Of a stretch of DNA of 49,402 bases, positions 1-8,197 are shown piece after piece. Origin of the DNA: an uncultured Prevotella sp. (lineage in GTDB: Bacteria > Bacteroidota > Bacteroidia > Bacteroidales > Bacteroidaceae); NCBI GenBank assembly GCA_946623195.1, contig CAMOQW010000003.1, positions 1-49,402 on the forward strand. Direction: 5' to 3'. Made by a program: the position numbers and the translations under genes. Position 1 is the first letter of the stretch, and each line of letters starts with the position of its first letter. The notes beneath the pieces were generated by a model. The model did not search any database. It was not told where the DNA came from and saw only the letters and a list, made by a program, of their open reading frames with translations.

Positions 1-146
1 TAATGTTACAAAGTTACATTGTTACAATGTGACATGGCCAAAATGCACACAAAATTACATAAATCATTGTCACTTCGAGATTACGTTTCGTTTCCCACGA
101 GATTACGTTTCGTTGGCCACGATATTACGTTTCGTCGGCCTTGAGA
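1..146. repeat. Intergenic tandem repeats downstream of uvrC
   Basis: No gene is visible here. Bases 77-142 hold three 22-bp units sharing a core GAxATTACGTTTCGT followed by a variable 7-nt tail. A fourth partial unit (143-150) runs into the uvrC stop codon (TTA at 147-149 on the plus strand). Each unit contains the small palindrome ACG-TTT-CGT. Bases 1-36 show a second repetitive pattern, GTTAC-like words about 8-9 nt apart, including the near-palindrome ACATTGTTACAATGT. The function is unknown. Strand-neutral repeat DNA is the safest call. Confidence 0.8.
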
Positions 147-1991
147 TTACTTCTCCGTTTCTGTGTCCTCCCGGTGCAGATATTCATAGACTATCTTTGC
201 CTTTGCGGGGCCAATCAGCTTGCTGAGCATTTCCATGTCTGCCTCACGGATGCGTTTAACCGATTTAAGGGCATTTAGAAGCTCGTCACGCGTTTTCGGG
301 CCGATGCCCTTGATACTATCAAGCTCGGAGTGTAAAGCGTGCTTAGAACGCTTTTCTCGGTGGAAAGTGATGGCGAAGCGGTGTACTTCATCCTGCAGGT
401 GTGTCAGCACGCGGAATAGCTCCGAGGTTTCCTTCATGCCGATGACCCTGGGCGGAAAACCGTAGAGCAGTTCATTGGTGCGGTGACGGTCATCTTTGGC
501 CAGTCCGGCAATGGGAATGTCGAGTCCTAACTCGTCCTGAACGGCCTGCCGGATGACTTCCATCTGCCCCTTGCCGCCATCAGCCACGATGAGGTCGGGT
601 AGGGGTTGCTGTTCCTCTATAAGACGATGGTATCGCCTCCACACCACCTCCTTCATCGATGCATAGTCGTCAGGGCCTACCACCGTCTTGATGTTGTATT
701 TGCGATAGTCCTGCTTCGAGGGTTTCATTTTTTTGAATACCACACAGGCTGCAACAGCATCAGCGCCGGAGATGTTGGAGTTGTCGAAGCACTCTATCTG
801 GTAGGGCATTTTCGGCAGGTGAAGCAGGTCTTGCAATTCTTTCATCAGGCGTACCTGTTTCTGCTCTGGATTCAGTTTTTCGGCTTGTTTCAACCTGTCG
901 AACTTGTACTGCTTGCCGTTCATCAGCGACAGTTCCAAGAGCTTCTTCTTGTCACCTCTTTGCGGTACGGTGATGCTGACACCGTCCAGTTCCAGGTCTA
1001 TCTCGGTAGGCACGATGATTTCCCTGGCCTGGCTCTGGAATCGCTCGCGCATCTCTACAATGGCAAGCTGCAGCAGTTCCGTGTCGGTCTCATCGAGTCG
1101 TTTCTTGTATTCGAACGTGAAACTCTGGTTGATTTGTCCGTTGGAAACGTGGATGTAGTTGATGAATGCCACCTTCTCGTCGTTGGTGATGCTCAGCACG
1201 TCAACATTGTCGATGGTATGGCTCACCACCTCGCTCTTGGCAACAAACTGGTCTAACAACAGGTAGCGGCGCTTCACGATTTCTGCCTCTTCGAATTGCA
1301 GGTTCTCGGCCAACTGTTCCATCTCTTCCCTGAGTGCCCGTTGTACCTCGCGGGTGTTGCCTTTCAGGATTTCGCGAGCCTGCTGGATGTTGTGCTGATA
1401 GTCGTCCCACGACTGACGGCTGACACAGGGTCCTGCACATTTCTTGATGTGGTAGTCCAGACAAACCTGGTATTTCCCTGCCTCGATACCCTCGCGGGTC
1501 ATGGGTTGTTTGCAGGGTCGCGGGTGATACATCTTGTAAATCAGCTCCAGCACGTTGTGCATGGCTCCGATGTGCGAATACGGACCGTAGTAGGTGCCCC
1601 ACTTCTTATTGATGGTGCGTGTCTGGAATATTCTGGGCAGATATTCCTTCGTGATGCAGATGCTGGGGTAGGTCTTGCCGTCTTTCAACAGAACATTGTA
1701 GCGGGGGTTGTATTTCTTGATGAGGGCATTTTCCAACAGCAGCGCATCTTCTTCCGTATTCACCACAGTGTAGCTGATGTTGCAAATCTTCGAGACGAGT
1801 ACCTTGGTCTTGAAACGGTCTACCTCTGTATGGAAGTAGGACGACACTCGACTTTTCAGATTCTTGGCCTTGCCGACATAGATAATCGTACCGTCAGCGT
1901 CATAGTACTGATAGCTTCCGGGTTTGTCCGGCATGGCACTCACGATAGCCTTCAACCTTTCCAGTCGCTTCTCGTTCTCTTCCTTCGTCAT
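147..1991 (-). CDS. uvrC: UvrABC excinuclease subunit C
   Basis: This is the dual-incision nuclease of nucleotide excision repair, acting with UvrA and UvrB in the cytoplasm. At 614 residues it is normal length. An N-terminal GIY-YIG domain (KPGSYQYYD...IIYVGKAKNL, about residues 23-45) makes the 3' incision. A UVR motif lies near 205-240 (EEMEQLAENLQFEEAEI) and binds UvrB. The RNase H-like 5' nuclease domain carries IECFDNSNISG and PDLIVADGGKGQ. A helix-hairpin-helix region (IKGIGPKTRDELL) is near the C terminus. It is the last gene of mnmG-apt-uvrC. A parS-like 16-mer lies 7 nt upstream of the start codon, and a 22-bp repeat array touches the stop codon. Confidence 0.97.
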   Translation of the reverse strand: MTKEENEKRLERLKAIVSAMPDKPGSYQYYDADGTIIYVGKAKNLKSRVSSYFHTEVDRFKTKVLVSKICNISYTVVNTEEDALLLENALIKKYNPRYNVLLKDGKTYPSICITKEYLPRIFQTRTINKKWGTYYGPYSHIGAMHNVLELIYKMYHPRPCKQPMTREGIEAGKYQVCLDYHIKKCAGPCVSRQSWDDYQHNIQQAREILKGNTREVQRALREEMEQLAENLQFEEAEIVKRRYLLLDQFVAKSEVVSHTIDNVDVLSITNDEKVAFINYIHVSNGQINQSFTFEYKKRLDETDTELLQLAIVEMRERFQSQAREIIVPTEIDLELDGVSITVPQRGDKKKLLELSLMNGKQYKFDRLKQAEKLNPEQKQVRLMKELQDLLHLPKMPYQIECFDNSNISGADAVAACVVFKKMKPSKQDYRKYNIKTVVGPDDYASMKEVVWRRYHRLIEEQQPLPDLIVADGGKGQMEVIRQAVQDELGLDIPIAGLAKDDRHRTNELLYGFPPRVIGMKETSELFRVLTHLQDEVHRFAITFHREKRSKHALHSELDSIKGIGPKTRDELLNALKSVKRIREADMEMLSKLIGPAKAKIVYEYLHREDTETEK

Positions 1992-1998
1992 GGTTCAG

Positions 1999-2014
1999 TG
2001 TTTCACGTGAAACA
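1999..2014. promoter_or_regulatory. parS-like ParB binding site 1
   Basis: TGTTTCACGTGAAACA is a perfect 16-bp palindrome that matches the bacterial parS consensus TGTTnCACGTGAAACA. It lies in the gap between apt and uvrC, just upstream of the uvrC start. From established knowledge, ParB loads at such sites, which cluster around the chromosome origin. Binding here is inferred from sequence identity alone. Confidence 0.8.
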
Positions 2015-2033
2015 ATTATACCTTATTTTCTTT

Positions 2034-2564
2034 TTATACCTTGATGAGTGTAGTGATTTCAATATCCTTATCGAATACGTCACGGCCGTGCAGTCCCTCG
2101 TCGGTGATTTCTATCAGGAAGTTCACCATGATTCCCTTGGGATTGAATTTCTTCACCAGGTTGCACGCTGCCTTCATCGTGCCTCCCGTTGCCAGCAGGT
2201 CATCGTGCAGCAGTACGATGTCTTTGTCGTTGATGGCATCCTCGTGTATTTCTATGGTGTCAGTACCGTATTCTTTTGCGTAGCTCTCCTGAACGGTAGC
2301 AGCCGGCAGCTTTCCTGGTTTACGTGCCAACACTACGCCTGCTCCTAATTTTACGGCAAGTGCCGAAGCCATTACAAAACCCCGACTTTCAATGCCCACG
2401 ATTTTCGTGATTCCCTTGTTTTTGTATATCTCGTATAGTTCGTCTACCATAATCTGCAGACAGGCGGGATTCTTAAACAGGGTGGTCACGTCGCGGAAGT
2501 TAATACCTTTTTGTGGGAAATCGGGCACACAGCGAAGGTTTGCCATTAATGTCTTGTTGTTCAT
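2034..2564 (-). CDS. apt: Adenine phosphoribosyltransferase
   Basis: This enzyme salvages adenine to AMP using PRPP in the cytoplasm. At 176 residues it is normal length. The PRPP-binding signature is DIVLLHDDLLATGGTMKAA (about residues 120-138). The flanking GIESRGFVMASALA and ARKPGKLP segments are typical of Apt. The start MNNKTLMANLRCVPDFP fits the usual N terminus, which leads straight into the PDFPxxGINFRD motif. It sits between mnmG and uvrC on the same strand with no promoter box directly upstream, so transcription from the mnmG promoter is likely. A parS-like site flanks it on each side. Confidence 0.97.
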   Translation of the reverse strand: MNNKTLMANLRCVPDFPQKGINFRDVTTLFKNPACLQIMVDELYEIYKNKGITKIVGIESRGFVMASALAVKLGAGVVLARKPGKLPAATVQESYAKEYGTDTIEIHEDAINDKDIVLLHDDLLATGGTMKAACNLVKKFNPKGIMVNFLIEITDEGLHGRDVFDKDIEITTLIKV

Positions 2565-2609
2565 AATGCTCTGGTTTTATCGTTATTACTTACTTGAATA
2601 TATCTTGAT

Positions 2610-2625
2610 TGTTTCACGTGGAACA
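2610..2625. promoter_or_regulatory. parS-like ParB binding site 2
   Basis: TGTTTCACGTGGAACA reads TGTTCCACGTGAAACA on the minus strand, which is the classical Bacillus parS sequence. It occupies the mnmG-apt gap, 611 bp from the first site. Two 16-mers of this quality so close together are unlikely by chance. ParB binding itself has not been shown. Confidence 0.8.
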
Positions 2626-2628
2626 CTC

Positions 2629-4608
2629 CTATCTGCCCAACAGAACCAGCATGGCATTGATGTCGCTGGGTGATACACCGGGAATCCTACTGGCCTGTGC
2701 CAGCGTCTCGGGTTGTATCTTCTCTAATTTCTGACGGGCTTCCGTAGAAATGGCCTGTAGGGTGGGGTAGTCGAATTTTCCTTTGATTTTGATGTTTTCC
2801 AGTCGGTGCATCTTTTCTGCTACCTGCCGCTCGCGCTCTATGTATCCTTTGTATTTGATATGGATTTCGGCAGCTTCTGCTATCTCTTCTTTTCTGTTAG
2901 GCAGTCGCTCGATGAACGCTTTGAAATCAGGAATGATGGCAGCCAGCTTTTCGAAGTTCAGCTCTGGGCGCGCCACCAGGTCTTCCAGCTTACAGCCATA
3001 GACGAGTGGGGTAGAATTCATCGCTTCCAGGGCTCCATTGACCACCTTTGGTTTTATGGCATACGTACGACAAAAATCCTCGATTCCTTCGATAGCCTTC
3101 TTCTTTTCCATCCACCAGTCATAGCGTTCTCTGCTGGCTATGCCCAAGGCGTAGGCTTTCTCTGTCAGTCGTGCATCGGCATCGTCTTGGCGCAGCAGGA
3201 TGCGGTATTCGGCTCTGGAGGTAAACATTCTGTAGGGTTCATCGACACCTTTCATCACCAGGTCGTCAATCAGTACGCCGATGTAGGCTTCATCGCGTTT
3301 GAGTTCGAAGGTGTTGTCGGCTGTGGTGTTGCCTCCCCTGACTGAACCTGCCATCAGCGCGGCATTGATGCCTGCTATGGTGCCTTGTCCGCCAGCTTCT
3401 TCGTAGCCTGTAGTGCCGTTCACTTGTCCGGCCATGAAGAGTCCGCTGATTATCTTCGATTCCAGCGAGTGGGTGAGTTGTGTGGGGTCGAAGAAGTCAT
3501 ACTCAATGGCATAGCCGGGACGATACACCTTCACGTCTCTCAATGCCGGTATTTTCCGTAGCGCTTCTATCTGTACGTCCATCGGCAGACTCGACGAGAA
3601 TCCGTTCAGGTACATCTCGTTGGTATCGGTGCCTTCCGGTTCCAGGAACAGCAGATGCTGGGGCCGCTCAGGAAAGGTCACTAGCTTGGTTTCTATCGAG
3701 GGGCAGTATCTGGGACCGATGCTCTGAATCTGTCCGTTGTAGAGGGGAGAATCCTCCAATCCACCGAGAAGTGTCTGGTGCACCTCTTCATTCGTATAGC
3801 ACACCCAGCAGGGCAGTTGCTGTAACGGTCGTGACTCGCCTAAGTAGGAGAATTTGTAGTAGCCGTTCTCACCGTCCTGCCGCTCCATATCCTCAAAGTG
3901 GATGGTGCGCTTGTCCAGACGTACGGGCGTGCCAGTCTTCATGCGGGCTGAACGGATGCCGTGGCGGGTGATGCTCTCGGTGAAATGGGCTACTGCTGGC
4001 TCGGCAATGCGGCCGCCGGCCACCATCTTCCTACCGATGTGCATCAGTCCGTTGAGGAATGTGCCGGCAGTAATGATGACTGCCTTAGCCCTCAGTTCGC
4101 AGCCCCAGATGGTTCTGATGCCCACTACCCGCTGGCCTCCCTGCCGTTCTCTTTGCTCTGCCGGTTCTCTTTGCTCTGCCGGTTCTCTTTGCTGAGACAT
4201 TGTCTCAGCATAGGAGCCAGCTTCTACCAGCAGTTCGCAGGCCTGGTCTTGCCAGATGTCGAGATTAGGGGTGGCATCCAGCACGGAGCGCCATTTCCAG
4301 ATGAATTTCCCCCTGTCGCACTGCGCTCTTGGCGACCATACGGCAGGCCCCTTGCTGCGGTTCAGCATCCTGAACTGAATGGCTGTGGCATCGGTTACCA
4401 GTGCCATCTGGCCTCCCAGGGCATCAATCTCACGGACTATCTGACCCTTGGCAATGCCGCCCACGGCAGGGTTGCACGACATCTGTGCTATCTTGTTCAT
4501 GTCCATGGTGACCAGACAGGTCTTGGCACCCATGTTGGCAGCTGCGGTAGCTGCCTCACAGCCTGCATGTCCGCCGCCTATGACCAGTACGTCGTATTTC
4601 AGTATCAT
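2629..4608 (-). CDS. mnmG: tRNA uridine-5-carboxymethylaminomethyl(34) synthesis enzyme MnmG (GidA)
   Basis: This FAD enzyme, with MnmE, installs the cmnm5 group at wobble U34 of some tRNAs. The N-terminal Rossmann motif VIGGGHAGCEAA starts at about residue 10. Other family blocks are NPAVGGIAKG, AGTFLNG, GRYCPSIE-like text (here GPRYCPSIE) and AGQVNGTTGYEEA. At 659 residues it is somewhat long for the family (about 620-640). Part of the excess is a polar stretch near residue 140 (QREPAEQREPAEQRE) encoded by an 18-bp tandem repeat at 4141-4193. It is first in the mnmG-apt-uvrC operon and has a clear promoter at 4641-4672. Confidence 0.96.
   Translation of the reverse strand: MILKYDVLVIGGGHAGCEAATAAANMGAKTCLVTMDMNKIAQMSCNPAVGGIAKGQIVREIDALGGQMALVTDATAIQFRMLNRSKGPAVWSPRAQCDRGKFIWKWRSVLDATPNLDIWQDQACELLVEAGSYAETMSQQREPAEQREPAEQRERQGGQRVVGIRTIWGCELRAKAVIITAGTFLNGLMHIGRKMVAGGRIAEPAVAHFTESITRHGIRSARMKTGTPVRLDKRTIHFEDMERQDGENGYYKFSYLGESRPLQQLPCWVCYTNEEVHQTLLGGLEDSPLYNGQIQSIGPRYCPSIETKLVTFPERPQHLLFLEPEGTDTNEMYLNGFSSSLPMDVQIEALRKIPALRDVKVYRPGYAIEYDFFDPTQLTHSLESKIISGLFMAGQVNGTTGYEEAGGQGTIAGINAALMAGSVRGGNTTADNTFELKRDEAYIGVLIDDLVMKGVDEPYRMFTSRAEYRILLRQDDADARLTEKAYALGIASRERYDWWMEKKKAIEGIEDFCRTYAIKPKVVNGALEAMNSTPLVYGCKLEDLVARPELNFEKLAAIIPDFKAFIERLPNRKEEIAEAAEIHIKYKGYIERERQVAEKMHRLENIKIKGKFDYPTLQAISTEARQKLEKIQPETLAQASRIPGVSPSDINAMLVLLGR
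4141..4193 (-). repeat. Coding tandem repeat inside mnmG
   Basis: Three near-identical units (CTGCCGGTTCTCTTTGCT on the plus strand, 18 bp; the first copy lacks one G) encode the QREPAE repeats of MnmG. The stretch lies between the FAD-binding region and VVGIRTIWG, probably in a surface loop. Confidence 0.85.
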
Positions 4609-4640
4609 CTGTCTCTTTGGTTTAGCAAAATAAAGTGTTG

Positions 4641-4672
4641 CAAAATTACGAAATTAATCAAATAATTCCAAA
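4641..4672 (-). promoter_or_regulatory. Promoter of mnmG-apt-uvrC
   Basis: On the minus strand, TTTG (4669-4672) is followed after 20 nt by TAATTTTG (4641-4648). This fits the Bacteroidota TTTG-N19-21-TAnnTTTG promoter. The mnmG start is 32 nt downstream of the -7 box. Confidence 0.75.
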
Positions 4673-4692
4673 CATAGTTCCATCTTTTTTTG

Positions 4693-4700
4693 TACCTTTG
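4693..4700 (+). promoter_or_regulatory. -7 box for the heparinase-family gene
   Basis: TACCTTTG matches TAnnTTTG. The ATG at 4719 is 18 nt further on. No good TTTG -33 element is visible. The box also decides the gene start, because an in-frame start at 4635 would lie upstream of it. Confidence 0.65.
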
Positions 4701-4718
4701 CCACAAAAACCAGAGCTT

Positions 4719-6521
4719 ATGATCAGAAGAGCCATCACGATAGCCTGCCTGCTGATAATGACTGCCACCGTATGTGCACAACCTCGCTGGGGTGATGCCT
4801 ATTGGCGCGACTCTGTGCCCGCCGCCATGCGCAATGACTATATTGCCTACGGCCGGCAGTATCAGGGCAAGGACTGGAAAAGCCTGCCGGCAGCAGCCTT
4901 TGCCGAGTTTAAGAAGTCGGGCAACCGCACCCACTATGAGGGGCTGATGTTTGAGAAGCGCCGCCAGCTGGCAGCCCTCGTCATAGCCGAACTCATGGAG
5001 GGTCAGCGGCGATTTACTGCTGACATCGTCAGCGGCCTGCTGAGCACGCTGGAGGAGACGTGGTGGGGACTGCCCGCTCACTATAGAACCGAGCTGCCGC
5101 GAACGGACGACCAGAACGTAGACCTCTTCAATGCCGAGACGGCCTCGCTGGTTGCCTGGACACGCTATGTGATGGCTGCCGAACTGGATGCCTTCTCGCC
5201 CTTGCTCACCAGGCGTATTGATGCTGAGGTGGAGCGCCGCATCCTGCAACCTGCCGTCATGGGCAACTACTGGTGGAAGACAGCGGGCATGAACTGGAAT
5301 CCCTGGATATGCTCCAACTGGCTGGCATGTGAGCTGTTTTGCGAGCATGACGAAGCACGCCGCACGGAGGCCATCGGTCAGATTCAGAAGGCCTGCAATG
5401 CCTTCATGGCTGCCTATCCCGCTGATGGCGGCTGTGACGAAGGGCCTCACTACTGGGACCGTGCGGCCGCCTCGCTGTTCGAGGTGCAGTATCTGTTGCA
5501 CAGCCGTTCCATCGACTCCCAGCTGTCGCCCCTGGCTCCTAAACTGCTGGCGATGGAGTCGTATATATATAAGATGTATATAGGCAACGACTATGCCGTC
5601 AACTTTGCCGATGCTCACGGCAACCGGGCCATGCTCAACGTGAATATCGCCTATCCCTACGGACTGCTAACGGGTGATCAAACGATGTGCCGCTATGCTG
5701 CATACGTGGGTCGGAAGAACGATATCCTGAACCATCCCTCGCAGCTATACGACAAGAGTGGCAACTGGCCTTCGCTGGCTCGTGAACTCATCTTCCTGAG
5801 CCATCTGCAGCAGTTTCTCAAGGAGACTCCCCAGGAGCCGAAAATGCAGAATGTCTGGTTGCCCGACTTGCAGATCATGACGGCCCGCGAACCTTTCGTA
5901 GCCATGAAGGGCGGACATAATGGTGAGAGCCATAATCACAACGATGTAGGCTCGTTTGTGGTTTATCCTGACGGAGAACCCCTGCTTATTGACCCAGGGG
6001 TGGGGGAGTACACGTCCAAAACCTTCTCCAAGCAGCGCTACGAGATATGGACCATGCAGAGCGATTACCACAATCTGCCTCGCATCAACGGACAGAGCCA
6101 GCGTGACGGCAAGCAATATCGGGCCCGGGTGGTGGGCTATAAGCCTGGCCAGCTGACACTCGACATCAGCGGTGCCTATCCACAGGAGGCCAGGGTGCGC
6201 TATTGGAAGCGAACCGTCAGGACGGGCAGCAGACATCGCGTGGAGGTGACAGAGGACTACAGTCTTGATGCCTATGAGGCTCCTACACAAATCATACTGA
6301 TGACACCCGTAGCGCCTCAAATGGTGCAGCCGGGTGTCATCAGCTTGGGCCGTCACCGCATCAGCTATGATGAAGGGCAGCTGGCGGCAAGTACGGAAGA
6401 TGTCAGCTCACTCATGGATGCTGCCATTCGTCAGATGTGGGGTAGCCACATGTACCGCATCGTGCTGACGGTGAAAGGCAGGCAGCTCAGAGGCAAGCTC
6501 AGATACGTTATCGCGGATTAG
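4719..6521 (+). CDS. Heparinase II/III family protein (secreted)
   Basis: This is a probable polysaccharide lyase or related enzyme, exported to the periplasm. The chosen start gives 600 residues beginning MIRRAITIACLLIMTATVCAQ, a classic signal peptide. The longer frame from 4635 would begin upstream of the -7 box. The N-terminal half is an alpha-toroid-like region. The C-terminal half carries the heparinase II/III block GGHNGESHNHNDVGSF followed by PLLIDPGVGEYTS and YHNLPRINGQSQ. The substrate cannot be read from sequence; the family includes heparin, chondroitin, alginate and pectic-type lyases. It is transcribed alone, divergent from mnmG. Its 3' end overlaps the convergent DUF3332 gene by 4 nt, and I see no terminator hairpin there. 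Confidence 0.88.
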   Translation: MIRRAITIACLLIMTATVCAQPRWGDAYWRDSVPAAMRNDYIAYGRQYQGKDWKSLPAAAFAEFKKSGNRTHYEGLMFEKRRQLAALVIAELMEGQRRFTADIVSGLLSTLEETWWGLPAHYRTELPRTDDQNVDLFNAETASLVAWTRYVMAAELDAFSPLLTRRIDAEVERRILQPAVMGNYWWKTAGMNWNPWICSNWLACELFCEHDEARRTEAIGQIQKACNAFMAAYPADGGCDEGPHYWDRAAASLFEVQYLLHSRSIDSQLSPLAPKLLAMESYIYKMYIGNDYAVNFADAHGNRAMLNVNIAYPYGLLTGDQTMCRYAAYVGRKNDILNHPSQLYDKSGNWPSLARELIFLSHLQQFLKETPQEPKMQNVWLPDLQIMTAREPFVAMKGGHNGESHNHNDVGSFVVYPDGEPLLIDPGVGEYTSKTFSKQRYEIWTMQSDYHNLPRINGQSQRDGKQYRARVVGYKPGQLTLDISGAYPQEARVRYWKRTVRTGSRHRVEVTEDYSLDAYEAPTQIILMTPVAPQMVQPGVISLGRHRISYDEGQLAASTEDVSSLMDAAIRQMWGSHMYRIVLTVKGRQLRGKLRYVIAD

Positions 6522-7072
6522 TTCAAGGCGAAGAATACGCCATCGTTGGCCATCATGCGTGCCTCGTAGACTCCGGCCTCGTTGAGGGTAAACTCCTTGC
6601 TCTCTCCGTTGATGAACGACTTGATGGAGTTCTTGCCGTTAAAGCGGAAGATTTCCTTCTTCACACCGTTCTGCTCCATGGACCAGGAGTCGGTTTCTGC
6701 ATCATGAATGAAGTTGGTCACGTCGCCATTAGGAGCCTTCACCTCGTAGCCGTTCTTCAGGTAGGTAACGGCATAATAGCGGCCGTCGGAACCCATCACC
6801 TGCTTGGTCTTGCCGATGTTGGCATGGATGGGATTATCACCTGTCCAGAACTCGATGGAATTCAGCACGGTGACGTCAGCCAGCGTGCAGATGGTTCCCA
6901 CGATAGGTACTAGGATGAAGCCTACAATGGCATTCACATACTTGTTGTCGGTCATCTTGTTTTGCCAACCGATGTACTTGTTCCACAGACCATACTGGCC
7001 AACGAAACACGAACTGAGCAGGAAGTTTCCTGCAAGCAGACAAACTGCTACTTTCAAACTGATTTTTTTCAT
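6518..7072 (-). CDS. DUF3332 family lipoprotein
   Basis: This 184-residue protein has a lipoprotein signal (MKKISLKVAVCLLAGNFLLSSC, lipobox SSC). It then has the FVGQYGLWNKYIGWQNKMTDNKYVNAIVGF segment and a second hydrophobic stretch, VGFILVPIVGTICTLADVTV. This arrangement matches the DUF3332 proteins common in Prevotella and Bacteroides, whose role is not established. The C-terminal half is polar (NGYEVKAPNGDVTNFIHD) and probably forms a small beta domain. It follows the dapB-lepB-wbqC run on the same strand after a 22-nt gap and has no obvious promoter box of its own, so read-through is possible. Confidence 0.8.
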   Translation of the reverse strand: MKKISLKVAVCLLAGNFLLSSCFVGQYGLWNKYIGWQNKMTDNKYVNAIVGFILVPIVGTICTLADVTVLNSIEFWTGDNPIHANIGKTKQVMGSDGRYYAVTYLKNGYEVKAPNGDVTNFIHDAETDSWSMEQNGVKKEIFRFNGKNSIKSFINGESKEFTLNEAGVYEARMMANDGVFFALN

Positions 7073-7094
7073 AACTGTTAGTTGATTAAAGGGT

Positions 7095-7700
7095 TTATAT
7101 TAGGTAAAAAATCGCTTCCGGTCCCATGCAGAACAGCAAGTCCAGGATGGAGAGATTGGGCTGGAAACCATGCTTCTGCTGAAACACCTGCCAATAGGGT
7201 TTCACTTTGAAGTCGGCATCCGGACAGGGATGCTTGGCATGTATCACGTTGCGGTAGTCGTGAGGATGGTCAGCCACATAAGCAGCAGTATATTCCACCC
7301 GTGGGTGCAGGTCGATCAGTTGGCACATCTTCTCACGTATCGCCTCGTTGTAGTCAATGAGGTAGGTGTATCTCTGTTCGAAGAACGGACGGACATCGTC
7401 AGCATAGTAGTCGAAGAACGGACTCTCGCTATAAGCACTCTGCAGGGCATTCCAATGAATGCGGCGCCACTGGTTGTGGTCGCTGATGCGCACGTCTCTG
7501 ACCTCTTGCTTCACGCCGCCTACTTCTACAGGTACGGTGAGGGCCTGCAAGCCGTTTGCCGTGCTGATGATGCAGCGGTTGCGGTAGGTCTGCTTCTGGT
7601 AGGAGTCGTGCTGCTCTATCAGACAGTGGTCATATCGGCATAGCTTCTGATACCACTGTACAGGACCGAAATAGGTGGTTTGCAGCAGTGCGGTACTCAT
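7095..7700 (-). CDS. WbqC family protein
   Basis: This 201-residue cytoplasmic protein matches the WbqC-like family. It opens with LLQTTYFGPVQWYQKLCRYD and continues with QTYRNRCIISTANGLQALTVPV. Some family members sit in O-antigen or aminosugar clusters, but the reaction is not established and no such cluster is present here. The start overlaps the stop of the upstream S26 paralogue by 4 nt (7697-7700), so the two are likely translationally coupled. It is the last gene of the dapB-lepB-S26-wbqC unit. Confidence 0.87.
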   Translation of the reverse strand: MSTALLQTTYFGPVQWYQKLCRYDHCLIEQHDSYQKQTYRNRCIISTANGLQALTVPVEVGGVKQEVRDVRISDHNQWRRIHWNALQSAYSESPFFDYYADDVRPFFEQRYTYLIDYNEAIREKMCQLIDLHPRVEYTAAYVADHPHDYRNVIHAKHPCPDADFKVKPYWQVFQQKHGFQPNLSILDLLFCMGPEAIFYLI

Positions 7701-8197
7701 TGTAGTCGGATGTTTTTGCGGTTATAGAGCACTCTTACCACTCGTCCGATGATATTCCGCTCATGAATGAAACCCAAGTGGCGGGAGTCGGCAGGATTGT
7801 CGGCATTGACGGATTCCAGCCAGTAGTAGTCGGCTTTCGAGCAGTTCATCACGCCGGGCACCATCAGCATACCGCCGGCCGTGAGGATGGTGTCGCCAGG
7901 CACTGCTGCACAGCGAGCTATCATGAGACCGCCCAGGGAGTCGCCGGGAGCCGAGAAAGCCACGATGTCGCCTCGTCTTACAGGTCTGCGCATCAGTCGG
8001 CTATATGGCAGCAAACCATTCCCTTCTATGCGCAAGCCATAGCTGCAGCGATTCACCAGCACTCGGTCGCCATTCTGATAGAGCGGGGCCAGTCCGTCGC
8101 CTGTCACTCCATGAACCGACATGACTAAAGTACGGAAGGCCAGCATCAGCACCATTGCCAATGCCAGTGATATTCCGTACTTGAGCCAGTTTGCCAT
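7697..8197 (-). CDS. S26 signal peptidase-like protein, probably inactive
   Basis: A 166-residue membrane protein with one N-terminal TM helix (SLALAMVLMLAFRTLVM). It shows the S26 fold landmarks GDRVLVNRCSYGLR, RRGDIVAFSAP and DSRHLGFIHERNIIGRV. Aligned by eye to the intact LepB encoded directly upstream, the nucleophile position (PSSSLEKSL in LepB) reads TGDGLAPLY, so Ser becomes Gly. The general-base Lys (YVKRCVGLPG in LepB) reads MIARCAAVPG, so Lys becomes Ala. It therefore looks like a pseudo-peptidase. It abuts lepB with no gap and overlaps wbqC by 4 nt. The fold assignment is firm. The inactivity is inferred from the missing residues. Confidence 0.85.
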   Translation of the reverse strand: MANWLKYGISLALAMVLMLAFRTLVMSVHGVTGDGLAPLYQNGDRVLVNRCSYGLRIEGNGLLPYSRLMRRPVRRGDIVAFSAPGDSLGGLMIARCAAVPGDTILTAGGMLMVPGVMNCSKADYYWLESVNADNPADSRHLGFIHERNIIGRVVRVLYNRKNIRLQ

